Source of the DNA: Acanthopleura granulata
Lineage: Eukaryota; Mollusca; Polyplacophora; Chitonida; Chitonidae
DNA: 64,000 nucleotides
Assembly (NCBI GenBank): GCA_016165875.1
Contig: JABBOT010000005.1
Coordinates: 16,827,896 to 16,891,895 of the forward strand
Direction: 5' to 3'
Shown one piece after another: positions 11,489 through 23,243 of the stretch (within the stretch, counting starts at the first letter, position 1; the number at the start of each line of letters is the position of its first letter). The translations under genes and the position numbers were made by a program. Below the pieces are notes generated by a model. That model ran no database searches. It was not told the origin of the DNA and worked only from the letters and a program-made list of their open reading frames with translations.

Positions 11489-11848
11489 CCTTTTATTACT
11501 AAAGGAGAAGAAAACATAAAAATGATGCCACAATCAGATGAAAAAGCGTGAAAATTTTCTGCAAGTATACTCTTTATTTTCTCCTTCAGTAGAAGAGAGT
11601 ATTTGAAAATATTTGAAATTTTGTGTGGTGGTGTGTGTGTGTATGTTTTAGTGTAAATTGGTTGCTTATATTCCAACATTTAATCTGAATTATTATAACA
11701 TTTATGAATATATTGAAAATATAAATGTGATCGAAATCCAGACTGAACATATGTATTAGATGAAAAGACCAAATTCTAGTGCAAATATATTTATTAAACA
11801 CTTTTAACATGTTTTTTTATGTTTTCTTCTCCTCCAATAATAAAGTCA
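11489..11848. mobile_element. Candidate MITE with about 33-bp inverted termini
   Basis: A perfect 19-bp inverted repeat (GGAGAAGAAAACATAAAAA at 11,504-11,522, complement at 11,814-11,832) extends outward imperfectly through ttttattactaaa / ctttattattgga to about 33 bp. The enclosed 290 bp has only low-complexity ORFs. No clear target duplication could be fixed. The preceding T-rich tract (about 11,398-11,452) is a separate low-complexity run. Confidence 0.5.
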
Positions 11849-12858
11849 TTTTCCTCGTGGGTTTAGGAAATGCGGTATCTATATGTCATGTGGACTTCCC
11901 ATGCAAAACAGAGAATAAAACCAGAGCATCGACTACGGTGTGATACTTTGCAAATGGTTACACGTAACCGGTGAAATCCTGCCTCTTCTCAATTTATCTC
12001 ACTTAAGGTTTTTATATTTCAACTATTCAAGTACATGTTTGAAAACAGCAACTTAAACATCCCCTAGCACCTCAGATAGCAATATATTTATAAGGTAGAA
12101 ACTTGCACGCCCCCTAGAACAATGGCATAAGTAGAATTTGTTTAAAAAAGCTGCAATGATATTAAATGCAAATAACTTGCCATTCATTAACATGGCATGC
12201 ACATTGTATGGGACCTATAATTCTGCAGGTAAAAACGTCTGCGCGTTTACATGTCTGACAGACACTCAGTTGCCTGTGGTTTACTCTGTGCAACTCGGTT
12301 TCCTTCATCCATGACATACTGGCCTTCAGTGTATAAGTATATTCTTGAGTAGATGGTTAATCACTAACCAATCAATTAATAAATCAATTAACAAACTGAC
12401 CAATAAACCAATGAAACACTGGAGATCGACAGCATGGCGTTTCAGGGGAAGCTACTCTTAAGGACATTATATGATAGTTGTTTCCCCTGTGATTGCGACT
12501 ATCGCCTGGCCATCACTGGCATCACTCAAGTTTGGCGCCTTCAACAAAGAAGTTTTAACACTAACTTAGATGTATCCTTGTGTGCTGATCTTATTTCTTG
12601 AACTATATGCTAATGAAAATTTACATGCTTTATGACGTTCACTTTCACTTCTTAAAGGCGTAATTAGAAGTTATTGCAAACTGGCATTAGAATGCATACT
12701 ACAAACATTGTTATAATGACGGGTTAAAAAAAAATAACACATTCGATGCGCCTGGTTATAAAAGGCAATAAAAATAAAGTTTTACAGCAAATATTCATCT
12801 GTGAATAAGAATATTTATCTTTCACTTAAATATTGCTAATAAACAGGAATAGCGAAAA

Positions 12859-13600
12859 TTGTCTGAACTATGTATTTCTTAGGCAAGAACATTGTATTAA
12901 CTATATGTAAATCTATGTATATATGTGCAAAGAACGGTATTTTCTCAGCTGTATATGTGAAAGGAAGAACATTGCTGCATCGCTATATGCGTGTACAAGG
13001 AAGAACTCCGTCGCAACTTTTTACGTGCAACAAAAAACAGTGTTTCAGCTACCGGTATGTATATGTAAGAAAGAAGGGTGTCGCAACCATGTATGGGCTA
13101 GGGAGAACACTGTCTCAACTATATATGTGTAAGGAAGAACGGTGTCTCAGTTATGTATTTGTAAGGAAGACCGTTAACTACGTATGTGTAAAGAAGAACT
13201 TTGTGGTACCTAAGTATGAGCATGAAGGAAGAACGATGTTTCATATATTTATGTAGGTTTGAGGAAGAGCATGGCCTAAACTATGGATATGCCAGTGGGA
13301 ACTTTGGGAAAAATGTATGTATGTGCCAGGAATTACTATGTGTCAATCGTAATGATAATGTAAGGGAGAATGGTGTCACAACAACGTATGGGAAAGAAAG
13401 AATTTCTATAAAGAAAGAACGGTGTGGCATAGCTGTATATGTACAAAGATGAATATTGTCTCAACTATACATTTGTAAAGCAGAAGTGTGCATAAAGTAT
13501 ATTACAAGTAATAATTAGTTATCCCTGTGTTATTTTAAGGCTGTATAGCTTCTTATATCTGATATATCCCTCCATCGCCTTCAACCCTACAATTAGCACC
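12859..13600. repeat. Degenerate minisatellite, block 1
   Basis: The word gtaaggaagaac-ggtgtc-tcaactatgtat recurs about every 32-36 bp, with heavy divergence between units, from about 12,859 to 13,480. A unique-looking tail follows (to 13,600) that is duplicated at 13,957-14,129. The open frames of 69-128 codons across it are by-products of the repeat and read as a Lys/Tyr/Val-rich periodic peptide. Confidence 0.7.
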
Positions 13601-14129
13601 AACAATGTGCATGTATGTGCAAGGAAGAATACTGTCGCAATCATGTATCATGGTGTAATGTAGAACTTTGTCGTAACTTTGTATGCCCAAGGATAAACGA
13701 CTTCTCAGTTATGTATTTGTAACGTAGAAAGGCTTCTCAACTCTGCATGTGTAAGAAAGAGCTTTGTTGTAACGATGTTTTCCCAAGAAAGAACGATGTC
13801 TCGACTATTTATGTGCAAGGACGAACGGTGTCGCAACTGTAAGTATACGGAAAGAATTCACATTTCATCTGTGTAGGTTTAAGGAAGAACATTGTGTAAA
13901 CTATGTATGAGCATGTAGGGAAGAAAACAGAGTCGCAGCTATGCATGTGTAAGGGAGAACGGTGTGGCATAGCTGTATATGTGTAAAGATGATTATTGTC
14001 TCAACTATGCATTTGTAAAGCAGAAGTGTGTGTAAAGTATAGTTAGTTATCCCTGTGTTATTTTAAGGCTGCATAGCTTCTTATAACTGTTATATCCCTC
14101 TATCGCCTTCAAACCCTACAATTAGGACC
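13601..14129. repeat. Degenerate minisatellite, block 2 (larger-scale duplicate)
   Basis: The same unit as block 1 (gtgcaaggaagaat, gtaagaaagagc and so on). Its last 173 bases (13,957-14,129) repeat 13,417-13,600 almost word for word, from gaacggtgtggcatagctgt to 'cctacaattaggacc', minus a short internal deletion. The array therefore grew by duplication of a unit of about 530 bp on top of the small unit. Confidence 0.7.
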
Positions 14130-14374
14130 GGCGGACCTCCGTGGCTGAAGGGAGTTAGCGCCCCAGAGCGGCGATGTGGAACCTTGCCACTCAGAAATGC
14201 GATCTCTGTGAGTTCAAGTCCAGCTCATGTTGGTTTCCTCTCTGTCCGTAGGTGGGAAGGTCAGTCAGCAACCCGGGAATAGTCGTGGGTTTCCCCACCA
14301 AAATCCTGGCCGCCGTCGTATAAGTGACGTATTCTTGAGTATGGTGTAAAACACGAATCAAATGAATAAATAAG
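14130..14374 (+). mobile_element. tRNA-derived SINE (family 1) with clear target duplication
   Basis: The head is ggcggacctccgtggctgaa (A-box region), the B-box is tgagttcaagtccagctc, the body is 'ggaaggtcagtcagcaaccc', and the tail is 'attcttgagtatggtgtaaa', 'acacgaatcaaatgaataaa'. It is flanked by a 13-bp duplication with one mismatch: tacaattaggacc (14,117-14,129) and tacaatcaggacc (14,375-14,387). It landed exactly at the end of minisatellite block 2. Confidence 0.9.
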
Positions 14375-14516
14375 TACAATCAGGACCAAGTTCGAACTTC
14401 TCGGTTAATTTACTGGTTTTATCTGGTTTAAACCCTTGAAGAAACCTGAGACGATTAGTTTGAAACTGCGAACTCCTTGATTTTTGGAAGTAGGTTGTTT
14501 TGTTTGGTCGATTGGT

Positions 14517-14545
14517 GTGTGTATGTATGTGTGTGTGTGTGTGTG
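14517..14545. repeat. (GT)n microsatellite
   Basis: Short GT/TGTA repeat with slight interruptions. Confidence 0.8.
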
Positions 14546-14727
14546 CTCATTAAGAATATTTCACTGGTGTGAATGCAGTTAGGTTTTTGGCGTGGAAGAA
14601 ACCAGAGAGAGCTTGTCGTAAATGACTACCCCTCAGAAGGTACCTGACAAACTTTCTGACATAGCCCCGCAAATATGCCTGACAAACCTTCTGAAATGAT
14701 GCCTCTCCTCCAATGCCCGTAACATAA

Positions 14728-14868
14728 TTTTATTTATTTATTTGATGGGTGTTCTACGCTGTACTCAAGAATATTAAACGTACGGCCCGAGAGGAAGCTA
14801 GCGTGAGCTGAACTCACAGCGACGGAGCGTTGTTGAGAGGCACGGGGTCATAGCGCCGCACCGGCGCC
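14728..14868 (-). mobile_element. tRNA-derived SINE (family 1), internally deleted
   Basis: The tail (tatttatttatttgatgggt, 'tgtactcaagaatatt') joins straight to the head half (gaggaagctagcgtgagctg, 'aactcacagcgacgg', 'tagcgccgcaccggcgcc'), so the central body is missing. A poly-C run follows. Confidence 0.75.
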
Positions 14869-15051
14869 CCCCCCCCCTCATCCCCCTCCTAACCTTCTGC
14901 ACCATTATTGTTGTGTTTGATATTATTTTTCATTCATTTTTATGAATACAAAAAACTGAGACTTACGCAGTTAAGAAAGATACAAAATAAAAGGTAATGA
15001 TAAACATTAGCGGACTGAAGACAAACTATATACATGTTTATATACAAAGCG

Positions 15052-15682
15052 AGGTTAAGTTTGCCGAAAAGGTTGGACAATATTAGGTTCATTTCGGTAA
15101 AGTATTTTTTTCTAACCGCCATTACGACAGTGGAAACTGACATCTGACCGTGCTCCGTCGCCTAGCATGAAACATAGCCATTCTGTCCGGGCTGTGACGT
15201 AATTGCTCTATGCGTGGGACACTTTTGTCAACTGAGACTATAATAAGCTGCTAGGGTTGTGGTTGAAACTTAAGTATGTATGTAAATTTATAACATGAAA
15301 TGATCTAGAAACTTACCCTCGCCACAACACAATGGTCTGGAAACATTTTCCAGTGTTGTTCACATGTACTTGTCATAATTAAAACTTATAACATTAAAAA
15401 AGTGTCCTGCCCTATGTTATTACATGTTACATTGGCAGTCAACTCGGCAGATTTACGTGGCAGCTTATAAACAGCTGATGTTTCCTAGCTCTGTGGCTGA
15501 TCAATCTGCCATAAGCTTATAAGCATGGGCGCCTTCAGCCCCGCAACGAAGTACTCCACACTTCAAAAGGAAGATATTTCAATAATGAATTCGCATACAA
15601 ATCCAAACAGGTTTTTGCATTCAAGTGAGAATTTTATTATCTTTTTAATGAACAGAGCCTCAGTTATGAGCTGTCTTTTACT
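15052..15682. mobile_element. Inverted, diverged copy of the TTAA element
   Basis: The reverse complement matches 8,310-8,925 over most of its length. Shared words include gcttataagcatgggcgcct, 'cagcttataaacagctgat', 'aacttaagtatgtatgtaaa' and 'ccattctgtccgggctgtgac' or its equivalents. The right end keeps the exact terminal repeat GAGCTGTCTTTTACT (15,668-15,682) followed by TTAA (15,683-15,686). The left terminal repeat is not visible, so that end is truncated or rearranged. Confidence 0.7.
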
Positions 15683-15689
15683 TTAATGA

Positions 15690-16500
15690 ATCGTCTTTAT
15701 TATGTACTGATTGTAAATTAATGATATTTAAAGCTATATCACCTTTACTGAAAACACCTTTTGAATTGATTTGAGCATTGTAATGTTCATACGCTGTACT
15801 GTACAATGTGTCGCAATACTTGGTGACGAGTATCAGGTGTTTAACCAAAGATATGTCACTTTGGATTTACACCAAAGAAAGAAAAAAACAAACAAAGACA
15901 ACAACAACAACAAAATAAAATAAAACGTTTTTCTGATTTTGGACCTGAAGAAAGGCATAAGGTGATGTTATTGTGTTTAGAAGGCCGTTATATTGCGCAG
16001 TTTTATACGTTGTGCTACTTTGGTGATAATTACAAACCGGGCGATTCTCCAGCGATTAACTCTTTGGTCACGACACACGATAAGCCATGTAAACCAGCCC
16101 CAAATGCTGGAAATCGCCCGAATGAGATTTTTCATCGGTTGGAATAGTTAATTGGCCTGCCCCTGTTGTTTATCTCCATCTGTTCGCCTAACACCTCAGT
16201 GACAACGGCGTTCTGTCCCTCTTTTCTCACTCTACTGACGCCTCATTCGAATTATCAGTCATGCAAAACCGTCACGCCAAAACCATTGCATGCTATACAA
16301 TCGACCGTTAATTGCAATTAAGGAACAAAACAAAGGAACTGACTATGGCTGTTACATGGTGGGAAATCATCGCAGTTGACTATTCGCTATCAGTATTATA
16401 TACTGATTCCGCAAAGCCCCGTATGATTTGAGTCAGAATTGGGGTTAAAAGGCGATTTTAGAGCCTATTTTTGGTCCTCGAAATTAATTTTACATTATAC
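15690..16500. other. Unassigned intergenic stretch
   Basis: No gene or repeat family recognised. A short A-rich (aac)n patch lies near 15,890-15,925. Confidence 0.5.
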
Positions 16501-16524
16501 ATTTGGACCTAAGTCCGAAATAGT

Positions 16525-16600
16525 TCATGAATGAATGAATATGATTTAACGCCACATTGGCAACATCTCAGCCATATCGTGCCGAGAAATACTTATACTA
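16525..16600 (-). repeat. SINE family-2-like tail fragment
   Basis: The run 'gaatgaatgaatatgattta' then acgccacattggcaacatct resembles the family-2 tail region (compare 'acgccactggcacaataatt' at 9,591). Short and diverged. Confidence 0.35.
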
Positions 16601-16678
16601 GCCATAAGTAATAATACTTCGAGAATGTGTACCTTATGCAAAACCTCCTATTACATTGATATGTGTCTAAACGCGTCT

Positions 16679-16879
16679 ACACGGTAAATTTCGATGTTTA
16701 ACTTATATGTATCAGATGTTAAACACTTGGAGATTATAGCATTATAGTATATAATATATACATGTTTTAAACATATTTTGTTTAATACTAAAATATATGT
16801 ATGTGTATATTTATTGAACACGCTTGCTGGAAGTTAAATCACCCATTAAACGCATTGAGCGTTGGTCATTTTACAGTGT
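16679..16879 (+). mobile_element. Dispersed ACACTGTAAA-type MITE, copy 1
   Basis: The left end is acacggtaaatttcgatg and the right end complement is acactgtaaaatgacc, giving about 13-bp inverted termini. The body shares 'tttcgatgtttaactt', gttaaacacttgg(a/g)gatta, acatgtttta and 'attgaacacgcttg' with the copy at 29,567. No ORF. Superfamily unresolved. Confidence 0.55.
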
Positions 16880-17135
16880 AATAGTCATGTGGGTGTGCAG
16901 ATCTCTATTTGTCTTTGTTCTTTTTTGATTTTTTTTTTTCAGTTTTTTTTTTCTTTTTTTTTCTGGCAATGAAGTCTTCCCTCAAAATCGAAACTGTGTT
17001 TTTTTACGTTACATATTCTAAATTATGAGAAATCTGTTCCAGTTTACAGTAATTAAACTTACAACACACGACTCATTATCACGCAACGTGGGGAATGTGT
17101 AATAACGTGCTCATGTAGGCCCCATTCAGATTACT

Positions 17136-17395
17136 GAGGGGCCAAGGGGGTTAGCGCGGCGTTATGAAACCATGCCTCTTACCAATGTGGTCACTGTGAG
17201 TTCAAATCCAGCTCACGCTGGTTTCCTCTCCGTCCGTAGTTGGGAAGGTCAGCCAACAACCTGCGGATGGTCGTGGGTTTCCCCCGGGTTCTGCCCGGTT
17301 TCTTCCCACCATAATGCTGGCCTCCGTCGTATAAGTGAAATTATCCTGAGTACGGCGTAAAACACCAATCAAATAAATAAATAAATAAATAAATA
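17136..17395 (+). mobile_element. tRNA-derived SINE (family 1), near full length
   Basis: The head is gaggggccaagggggttagc, the B-box is tgagttcaaatccagctcac, the body contains 'tgggaaggtcagccaacaac' and 'ctgcccggtttcttcccacc', and the tail is acggcgtaaaacaccaatca plus (AAAT)n. The flanks are cagattact (17,127-17,135) and cagattatt (17,396-17,404), a 9-bp target duplication with one mismatch. The 62-codon ORF over it is part of the SINE. Confidence 0.9.
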
Positions 17396-17404
17396 CAGAT
17401 TATT

Positions 17405-18040
17405 AACTGCAGTACGATACACGTTCGTTACAAGCTGCTGTATGGTTAAGGATAACAACAGGCTGCGCTACAGTACACGTGCATAACACGTTGAAATAAA
17501 ATACATATCCATAACAAGCTACATGTTTGCTACGCTACGCCTCTATAACAAGCTGTATAGCTTATATGGCACATGTTCCCGACAAGCCGCGGTATAGGGT
17601 AGGCCTTTATAGATGTTGGCAATAACAAGAACGGTATAAGCTATACACAGTACAGTATACGCCCACAATACAAGTGCCGTACACGTGTAATGAACACAAA
17701 AAGCAATTTTAGGATATAAGTTTGGAAAGATTTAACTCTGATGGAACATGTATAGAGGCCTTGTTGTTATTGTAGTTGAAGTACGGTATATACAAGTTCA
17801 TAACAGCTAAGTTGCAGTATAATGAACGTGTTCATAACAAACTGCAGTTGACTACATGTGCTCGTTCATAATAGGCTACGGTATACCGTGCGCATTCATA
17901 ATACTCTGCGGTGTGCTGTATACAGTTTCATTAGCTGCAGTGCACTGTTTGCACACGTGCATTCATCAGGTCGCACATTGTGCACTATTAAACAATTCGA
18001 GAATATTAGATCCACGTGTATGCAAACTGCAATGTAGAAC
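17405..18040. repeat. Degenerate minisatellite
   Basis: The words (t/c)ataacaagct(g/a)c and tacacgtg(c/t)(a/g) recur at roughly 30-45 bp intervals with heavy divergence, starting right after the SINE at 17,136-17,395. The interval 17,700-17,770 is less regular. Confidence 0.55.
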
Positions 18041-18049
18041 ACGTGTATT

Positions 18050-19905
18050 GTTAATCCCACTGAAAGGCGTGACTGGATAATTCAATATTTTGGTTTAATA
18101 AACAGAAATATAGAAATTCAACATTGTATGTCTGTCCTTTCTTGGATTCTTCAATTGACGTCAGAAGTATATATAAATACCAGTACACGTGCAGTGCACA
18201 TAGGGCACTTATTTAAACTTCTTCGTAATTTGACATGCTGTATGTGAGGACATTTACACAGGACAAAACTACAATAAAGACTACAATTTCATGTTCGTCG
18301 CGTCAACGACATTTTGAAACAAAACCTCCATCAGTAAATAAGCCTTCTTTTGAAAGGCACTTCATGGAGTAAAACAGACACGGAACAACGTCACAATAAA
18401 TTTATGTTGTTTTTTTCCTTCCCAATCCACAGCTGTTGTGTGGATTAAATATCGGGCGGAGGAGAGGGGAATTTACCGAAGTCTCCACTCTGTAGTTAAA
18501 TGATCTTCACAGACGCTCGATGAATGCTAAATGATATAGAAGAATTTCATGTGGTAATCATTACCCGTGATAAATGTATGCACGTCATGGTCTGGGGTCT
18601 TCCCAGCCGCCGGGCACTCCCCCGACTCCCCGTTTCTCCCCCCACGACCCCCACCCATGGCCTACAGACGATTGATCCATACATACCAGCAACATTATTG
18701 TCTAAGGAGAGGAAACTCAACTCTCAAGTCAACACCATTATAACTGGTTTGAAATTTTTAACGCTTGACTTTTTACCGTTACGTTATAGACTCTTAGGCT
18801 CATTATATACACGATGACATGTGGCTTTTGTCATCGAACACATAAATAGCATCAGACACTATTCATGCAGACACGTGACTTTAAAGAGCTTTGGGTGTTA
18901 AAAATCGTGATAATTCATGGTCCCATACATCATATAAGCCGGTCTATGCCTGGAACATCAGTGATAACGAATACTGTATATATACAGCGGTCTCTAAATC
19001 GATGCGTATACAGAAACGATGGGAGAACATTGTGCGATTTGCCATATAACTCTGACTGCATGTTAGACGACCAAAAAAAAAAAAAGAAAAAAATAAATAA
19101 ATAAATAAAAAAATGAAAAAAAAAAAAAGTAATAAAAAATTTAAAAGTTTAGCCACTTAGTACAAAGTGACATCAAACAAATCAATAACGTATAATCATA
19201 AGTGGGATTTTAAGGATGAAGCGTGTAGGACCTACGATTTTTAATGTACATAGTTCACTTCATTCTCCATAACTCCTTGTTTAACCATTTCTTCATGATG
19301 TAGCGTTAAATATATATATCACCTTTGTAAATGTATGTCCACTTTGGATGCACGTGTACATATAATAAATGTGCTTTATTCTGATTCATAATATTAGTGA
19401 ACTATACTTAGGCCTACCACATGTATATTGTAAGAGAGGATTCTTTCAGTGGCTTGTGGTTCGAATCCATACAGCTTTCGTTATATCGAGAGCAAGAGCA
19501 CCAATCGTATGTGTACAAAAATACATTTAGAGATCAAGAATTAAGACAGCCGCGTGAAAGATAAATAAAGAATCAAATTGAAAAGTTATATGCCTTTCAT
19601 ATGCAAAGACTTTTTCGAGTTTGCATTTTGCCAGTTTACATTGTGGCTGACCAAATGGAGAGGGTTGAACTGAGACACGCGAACAACTGCAGACTCTTTA
19701 AAATCACGTGTCTGCATGTCTTGTTATATGGAAGGGAGCTAAAGTCGGTATATACATGTAATATAAATTATAAAAGCCTACAGAGTGGAGGGTTTAAACT
19801 TGTGTAAAAAAGAATGCGAGAAACGGAAATCCAAAACGGATATTAAGAAATGTTAAGTAACAAATGTTGCTGTCCAAGACAGCAAACTCCAGAAAGACAA
19901 AAGAC

Positions 19906-19937
<32 letters not shown>

Positions 19938-20105
19938 CGCCCGAGATATATTGTATCTCTTCACAACTCCCTTATTTTATGAATATGTTTTCCCTCAATT
20001 CATGGTCGGAACCTTATAGTCAGAAACCCGGGCCCACCCGGGACAAATCTAAAAATCCTTAGAAAATAAAACTCATTTAAGCTTTATTTATCCCTTTTCG
20101 ACTCG
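18050..20105. other. Unassigned intergenic stretch with A-rich tracts
   Basis: No gene recognised. Low-complexity A-rich runs lie at 19,071-19,139 and 19,905-19,934. A tRNA-like B-box word (ggttcgaatcc) at 19,450-19,460 has no matching A-box or fold and is probably SINE debris. Confidence 0.5.
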
Positions 20106-20111
20106 GTATAT

Positions 20112-20225
20112 AGTTATTTATTTATTTATTTGATTGATGTTTTACGCCATAGCCTACTCAAGAATATTTCACTTATACGACCGCGGCCAGCATTATGGTG
20201 GGAGGAAACCGGGCAGAACCCAAGC
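20112..20225 (-). mobile_element. tRNA-derived SINE (family 1), 5'-truncated
   Basis: The reverse of the family-1 3' half: (TTTA)n, gattgatgttttacgccata, actcaagaatatttcactta, 'gcggccagcattatggtggg', and 'aggaaaccgggcagaaccc'. The head is absent. Confidence 0.85.
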
Positions 20226-20229
20226 CCGT

Positions 20230-21595
20230 ATATAGGTTTCGTCATGTTAAGTAATATACACATGTATGTAATAACTTCCAAGTCTGTAAAAGAATACTCT
20301 TGTATAGATCCTACACAAACGACTCATACAGACAAGTGAAGCATCTAGTATCTGTGGGTCAAATGGACCATATAAATATAGATGACTGGTGGTTTTACGT
20401 GTTTCTTGCGTGTTTATTATATTATGTATATAATATGATGCTCTGCTTAAGGTGATAAACAAGTAATATAGTCAAGAAATGTATACATTGAGTACATTTT
20501 ATTTATAATACACATGCAATACAGGAATAAGCCAGTCTTAAAGACGGCTACGGTTACAGATGGGTCCAATAGTCACGTAAAAAAAACAAAAAAAAACAAA
20601 AAACACAAAAAAAAAAAACAAAAACCACTCGGCATAAAGGTGACAAGCCGGTCATAAATTGTGCGTGAATGGTCCTAATCATATAAATCCATTTGTGAAG
20701 GTGAAACAGATACGGGATTCATCGCCTCAGTTTCGCAGTTGTGAGGTTAAAATTGTATCAAGTATTAAGACTTCGATTAAATGTGGACAGTGTTCACACC
20801 TGCGGGCGATATCAGATGGTGATCTTCCGTGACGTTTCGGCGTCAATACGAGTGGAAGTTTGCCCTTAGCAAGGATCGTCATCACTCCTCAAATGTAATC
20901 CCTCATTATAAACCTGATACAAATACTGCTATCTGTCTTCCAATAAGTGATAGTCCATAAGGAGAGACAGAGAAGAAGGGAGAAAAAAAAAGAAAGAAAA
21001 GAGAATTGGTATATTAATTCTGATGCGCGCATCTGCCAAATGGACACTGTCCGTGCAATTAAACCATGGAAAGAAATGAAATTCAAAGCCTTGTCTTCGG
21101 GGAGAGAACATGGGGCGGAGAAAGGAGTGTAAATGGATGCAGCCAGGCCGAAAGAAAATGTGTAGAACAAAAAGAATGTGTAAGTGTGCATGGAACTTTG
21201 TAGGCGTTTATATAGGAAAGTGGATGTAGAAATAATACATTTCATTTATTGCTTTCAAATCGTAATTTTCGCCAATGTCGATTTATATGGGTGTAATACT
21301 GCACGCAATATACTGTGGTATCACGCCGTAATCATTCATTTGAATGGTAATGGCGAATAAAAAGTAGAAGCAGGAGACTGGCGACTGTCAATTGGCAGGT
21401 CATTTACCACCCAACCAGCAAGTCCGCGTAAAGCCAACAATGTCAAAACACGATCCCACATTGTGACATATTGACATGTTTTTCTCATTTACAACAATGT
21501 AGGAACAAACTGCCACCGTGCGAGAATTTGGACGGGTTTGACATAGCGAGACAAAACTATATTTCGAAGAAAAAACACGCGATGAAATGTATGGA
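20230..21595. other. Unassigned intergenic stretch
   Basis: An A-rich low-complexity run lies at 20,578-20,625. A 118-codon minus-strand ORF (20,889-21,245) is biased to Phe/Ser/Leu by a GA-rich plus strand and overlaps other open frames, so I do not call it a gene. Confidence 0.45.
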
Positions 21596-21599
21596 ATAT

Positions 21600-22110
21600 A
21601 GAATATATATTTTCCACCTCAGTATACCGTAAACACGGGTTTTCCACGCAATAATACTGCGCACAACGATTTTCCCCACGAGTATATATCCTGCATATTG
21701 ATTTTCCATCCAAGTATATTGTGCACGCTGATTTGTAACTCCAGTATACTCTACACACTGATTGTCCACCCCAGTATGTACTGATTTTCCACTCGAGTAT
21801 ACATACCGTACACCCTGATAATTTCCCCCCGAGTATACAATATACACTGATTCTCTATCCCAATCACTGTGCACACTGATATTCCCACCCTTATACCATA
21901 CACACAGATTTTCTTAATCAAGTATACTGCACACATTGATTTTCTGACTGTCTACTGGCTTTCCTCAACCATCCAGCGCACACTCACGTATACATTCATC
22001 GGATTAACTTACCATCCAATTCCTGCGCACATTGACTTACATACCATCCTCGTCCACCACAGTCGCTTACCATCCAGGCGCTGAATTACCATCCAAGTTC
22101 ATTACACACT
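21600..22110. repeat. Degenerate minisatellite
   Basis: The word (a/g)ctgattttccacccgagtata recurs in diverged form about every 30-40 bp. Three overlapping minus-strand frames stay open over 61-105 codons and read as a periodic peptide (…YTGVTNQRAQYT…, …MENQYAGYI…). The several open frames and the strong period point to a noncoding array rather than a gene. Confidence 0.65.
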
Positions 22111-22299
22111 GACATAGAACTAATACCCCTTGTCACTAATCATTCTTACATTTGAACAAAAGTAAATTTCTATTTGTTTATCGGAAGCAGACATCAGTAT
22201 TTATAAAGTTCTCTCATCAAATGCATCAAAAGATTCACTATTTTATGAAATTATATTAACTATAAATGAAAGTATAAAAGTTGTTTTTATTTCATTCAG

Positions 22300-22720
22300 A
22301 ATAAATTTTTTCTTTGTGCTATATTTTCTCTTTGAGTTTTAAACAGCGATGCAAAAGGAGGCGCGAACAACAGGCGACTGTCTTTCGGAATATCCCGGAC
22401 AAGAATTTAGATTGGAATGAATGGTGGAACGCATGCGCCAGTCACAGCTGTCTCATTAGCGAGATTAACGCACGACGGGACGAGAGAAATTCCGCGACCG
22501 GGTTCAAAGGTTGAGCTGCTTCCTTATCTACCGGGAATCTGGGAAGAAACGCGTCCTCTAAGATAATAATCCTCGCGAGTCATCAACACGAAACCTTCCG
22601 CGCAGAAAACAAACAAGCGGGAAGATAATCATTTAATCCCGACATCTGACGACTTCTGCGTGATTTGCGAAAGGGTGACAGACTAGTTGTGAATTACCGG
22701 CCTAAGAGAATCTAAACAGC
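22300..22720. promoter_or_regulatory. CpG-richer candidate regulatory block
   Basis: This stretch is distinctly richer in CpG than its neighbours and free of repeats. It contains acgcatgcgcc (NRF1-like), ctaagataataatcc and gaagataatcatttaatccc (GATA plus homeodomain-like), and cattagcgagattaacgc. No exon with good splice sites or ORF is recognisable. The regulatory or promoter role is inferred. Confidence 0.3.
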
Positions 22721-22989
22721 CGTGGTATGTCGCGAGTTAACCATCAATGCACATCAGTGGTATAACGGTGACAATCAGCTAAACCAGGCCAGGAGGTATT
22801 CACTGTTTATAGCTCAATCGATTGAACCAGATCAGATGTATATACGGTTACATATATCAAAATACATTCCTATATTTTATGGGTGCAATTGTAGAAAAAA
22901 ATGTAAAATGGCGTTACTTCATTGTTAACTGAATGTAACAAACCCGAAAACGGAAATATATAGCGGAAGTTATAAATGGGAGTAAATAA

Positions 22990-23243
22990 ATTTATTATTA
23001 TCTTTTCTTCTTTTACGTCTTACTCAAGAATATTTTACTTATACGACGGTGACCAACATTGTGGCGGGAGGAATCCGGACCAACCCCGGGGGAAACCCGT
23101 AGGTTGCTGGCAGACCTTACTATTTTCGATCTGAGAGGAAGCCAACATGAATTGGGCCTGAACTCACAGCGACCGTATCATGGTGAGAGGTTCCTGAATC
23201 ATTGCGCTTCGCTAGCGGGCTAACCACTCGGCAACGGGTGCCC
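22990..23243 (-). mobile_element. tRNA-derived SINE (family 1), near full length and diverged
   Basis: The reverse of family 1: 'cttactcaagaatattttac', 'ttatacgacggtgaccaaca', ggaccaaccccgggggaaac, ggttgctggcagaccttact, 'gaactcacagcgaccgtatc', and gcgcttcgctagcgggctaa. No clear target duplication. Confidence 0.85.

Noticed and set aside
12859..14129. CRISPR-like array
   Set aside because: Units are degenerate, adjacent and without unique spacers; this is a minisatellite in animal DNA.
20889..21245. 118-codon minus-strand ORF rich in Phe, Ser and Leu
   Set aside because: Compositional artefact of a GA-rich plus strand; overlapping frames are open on both strands and no motif is recognised.
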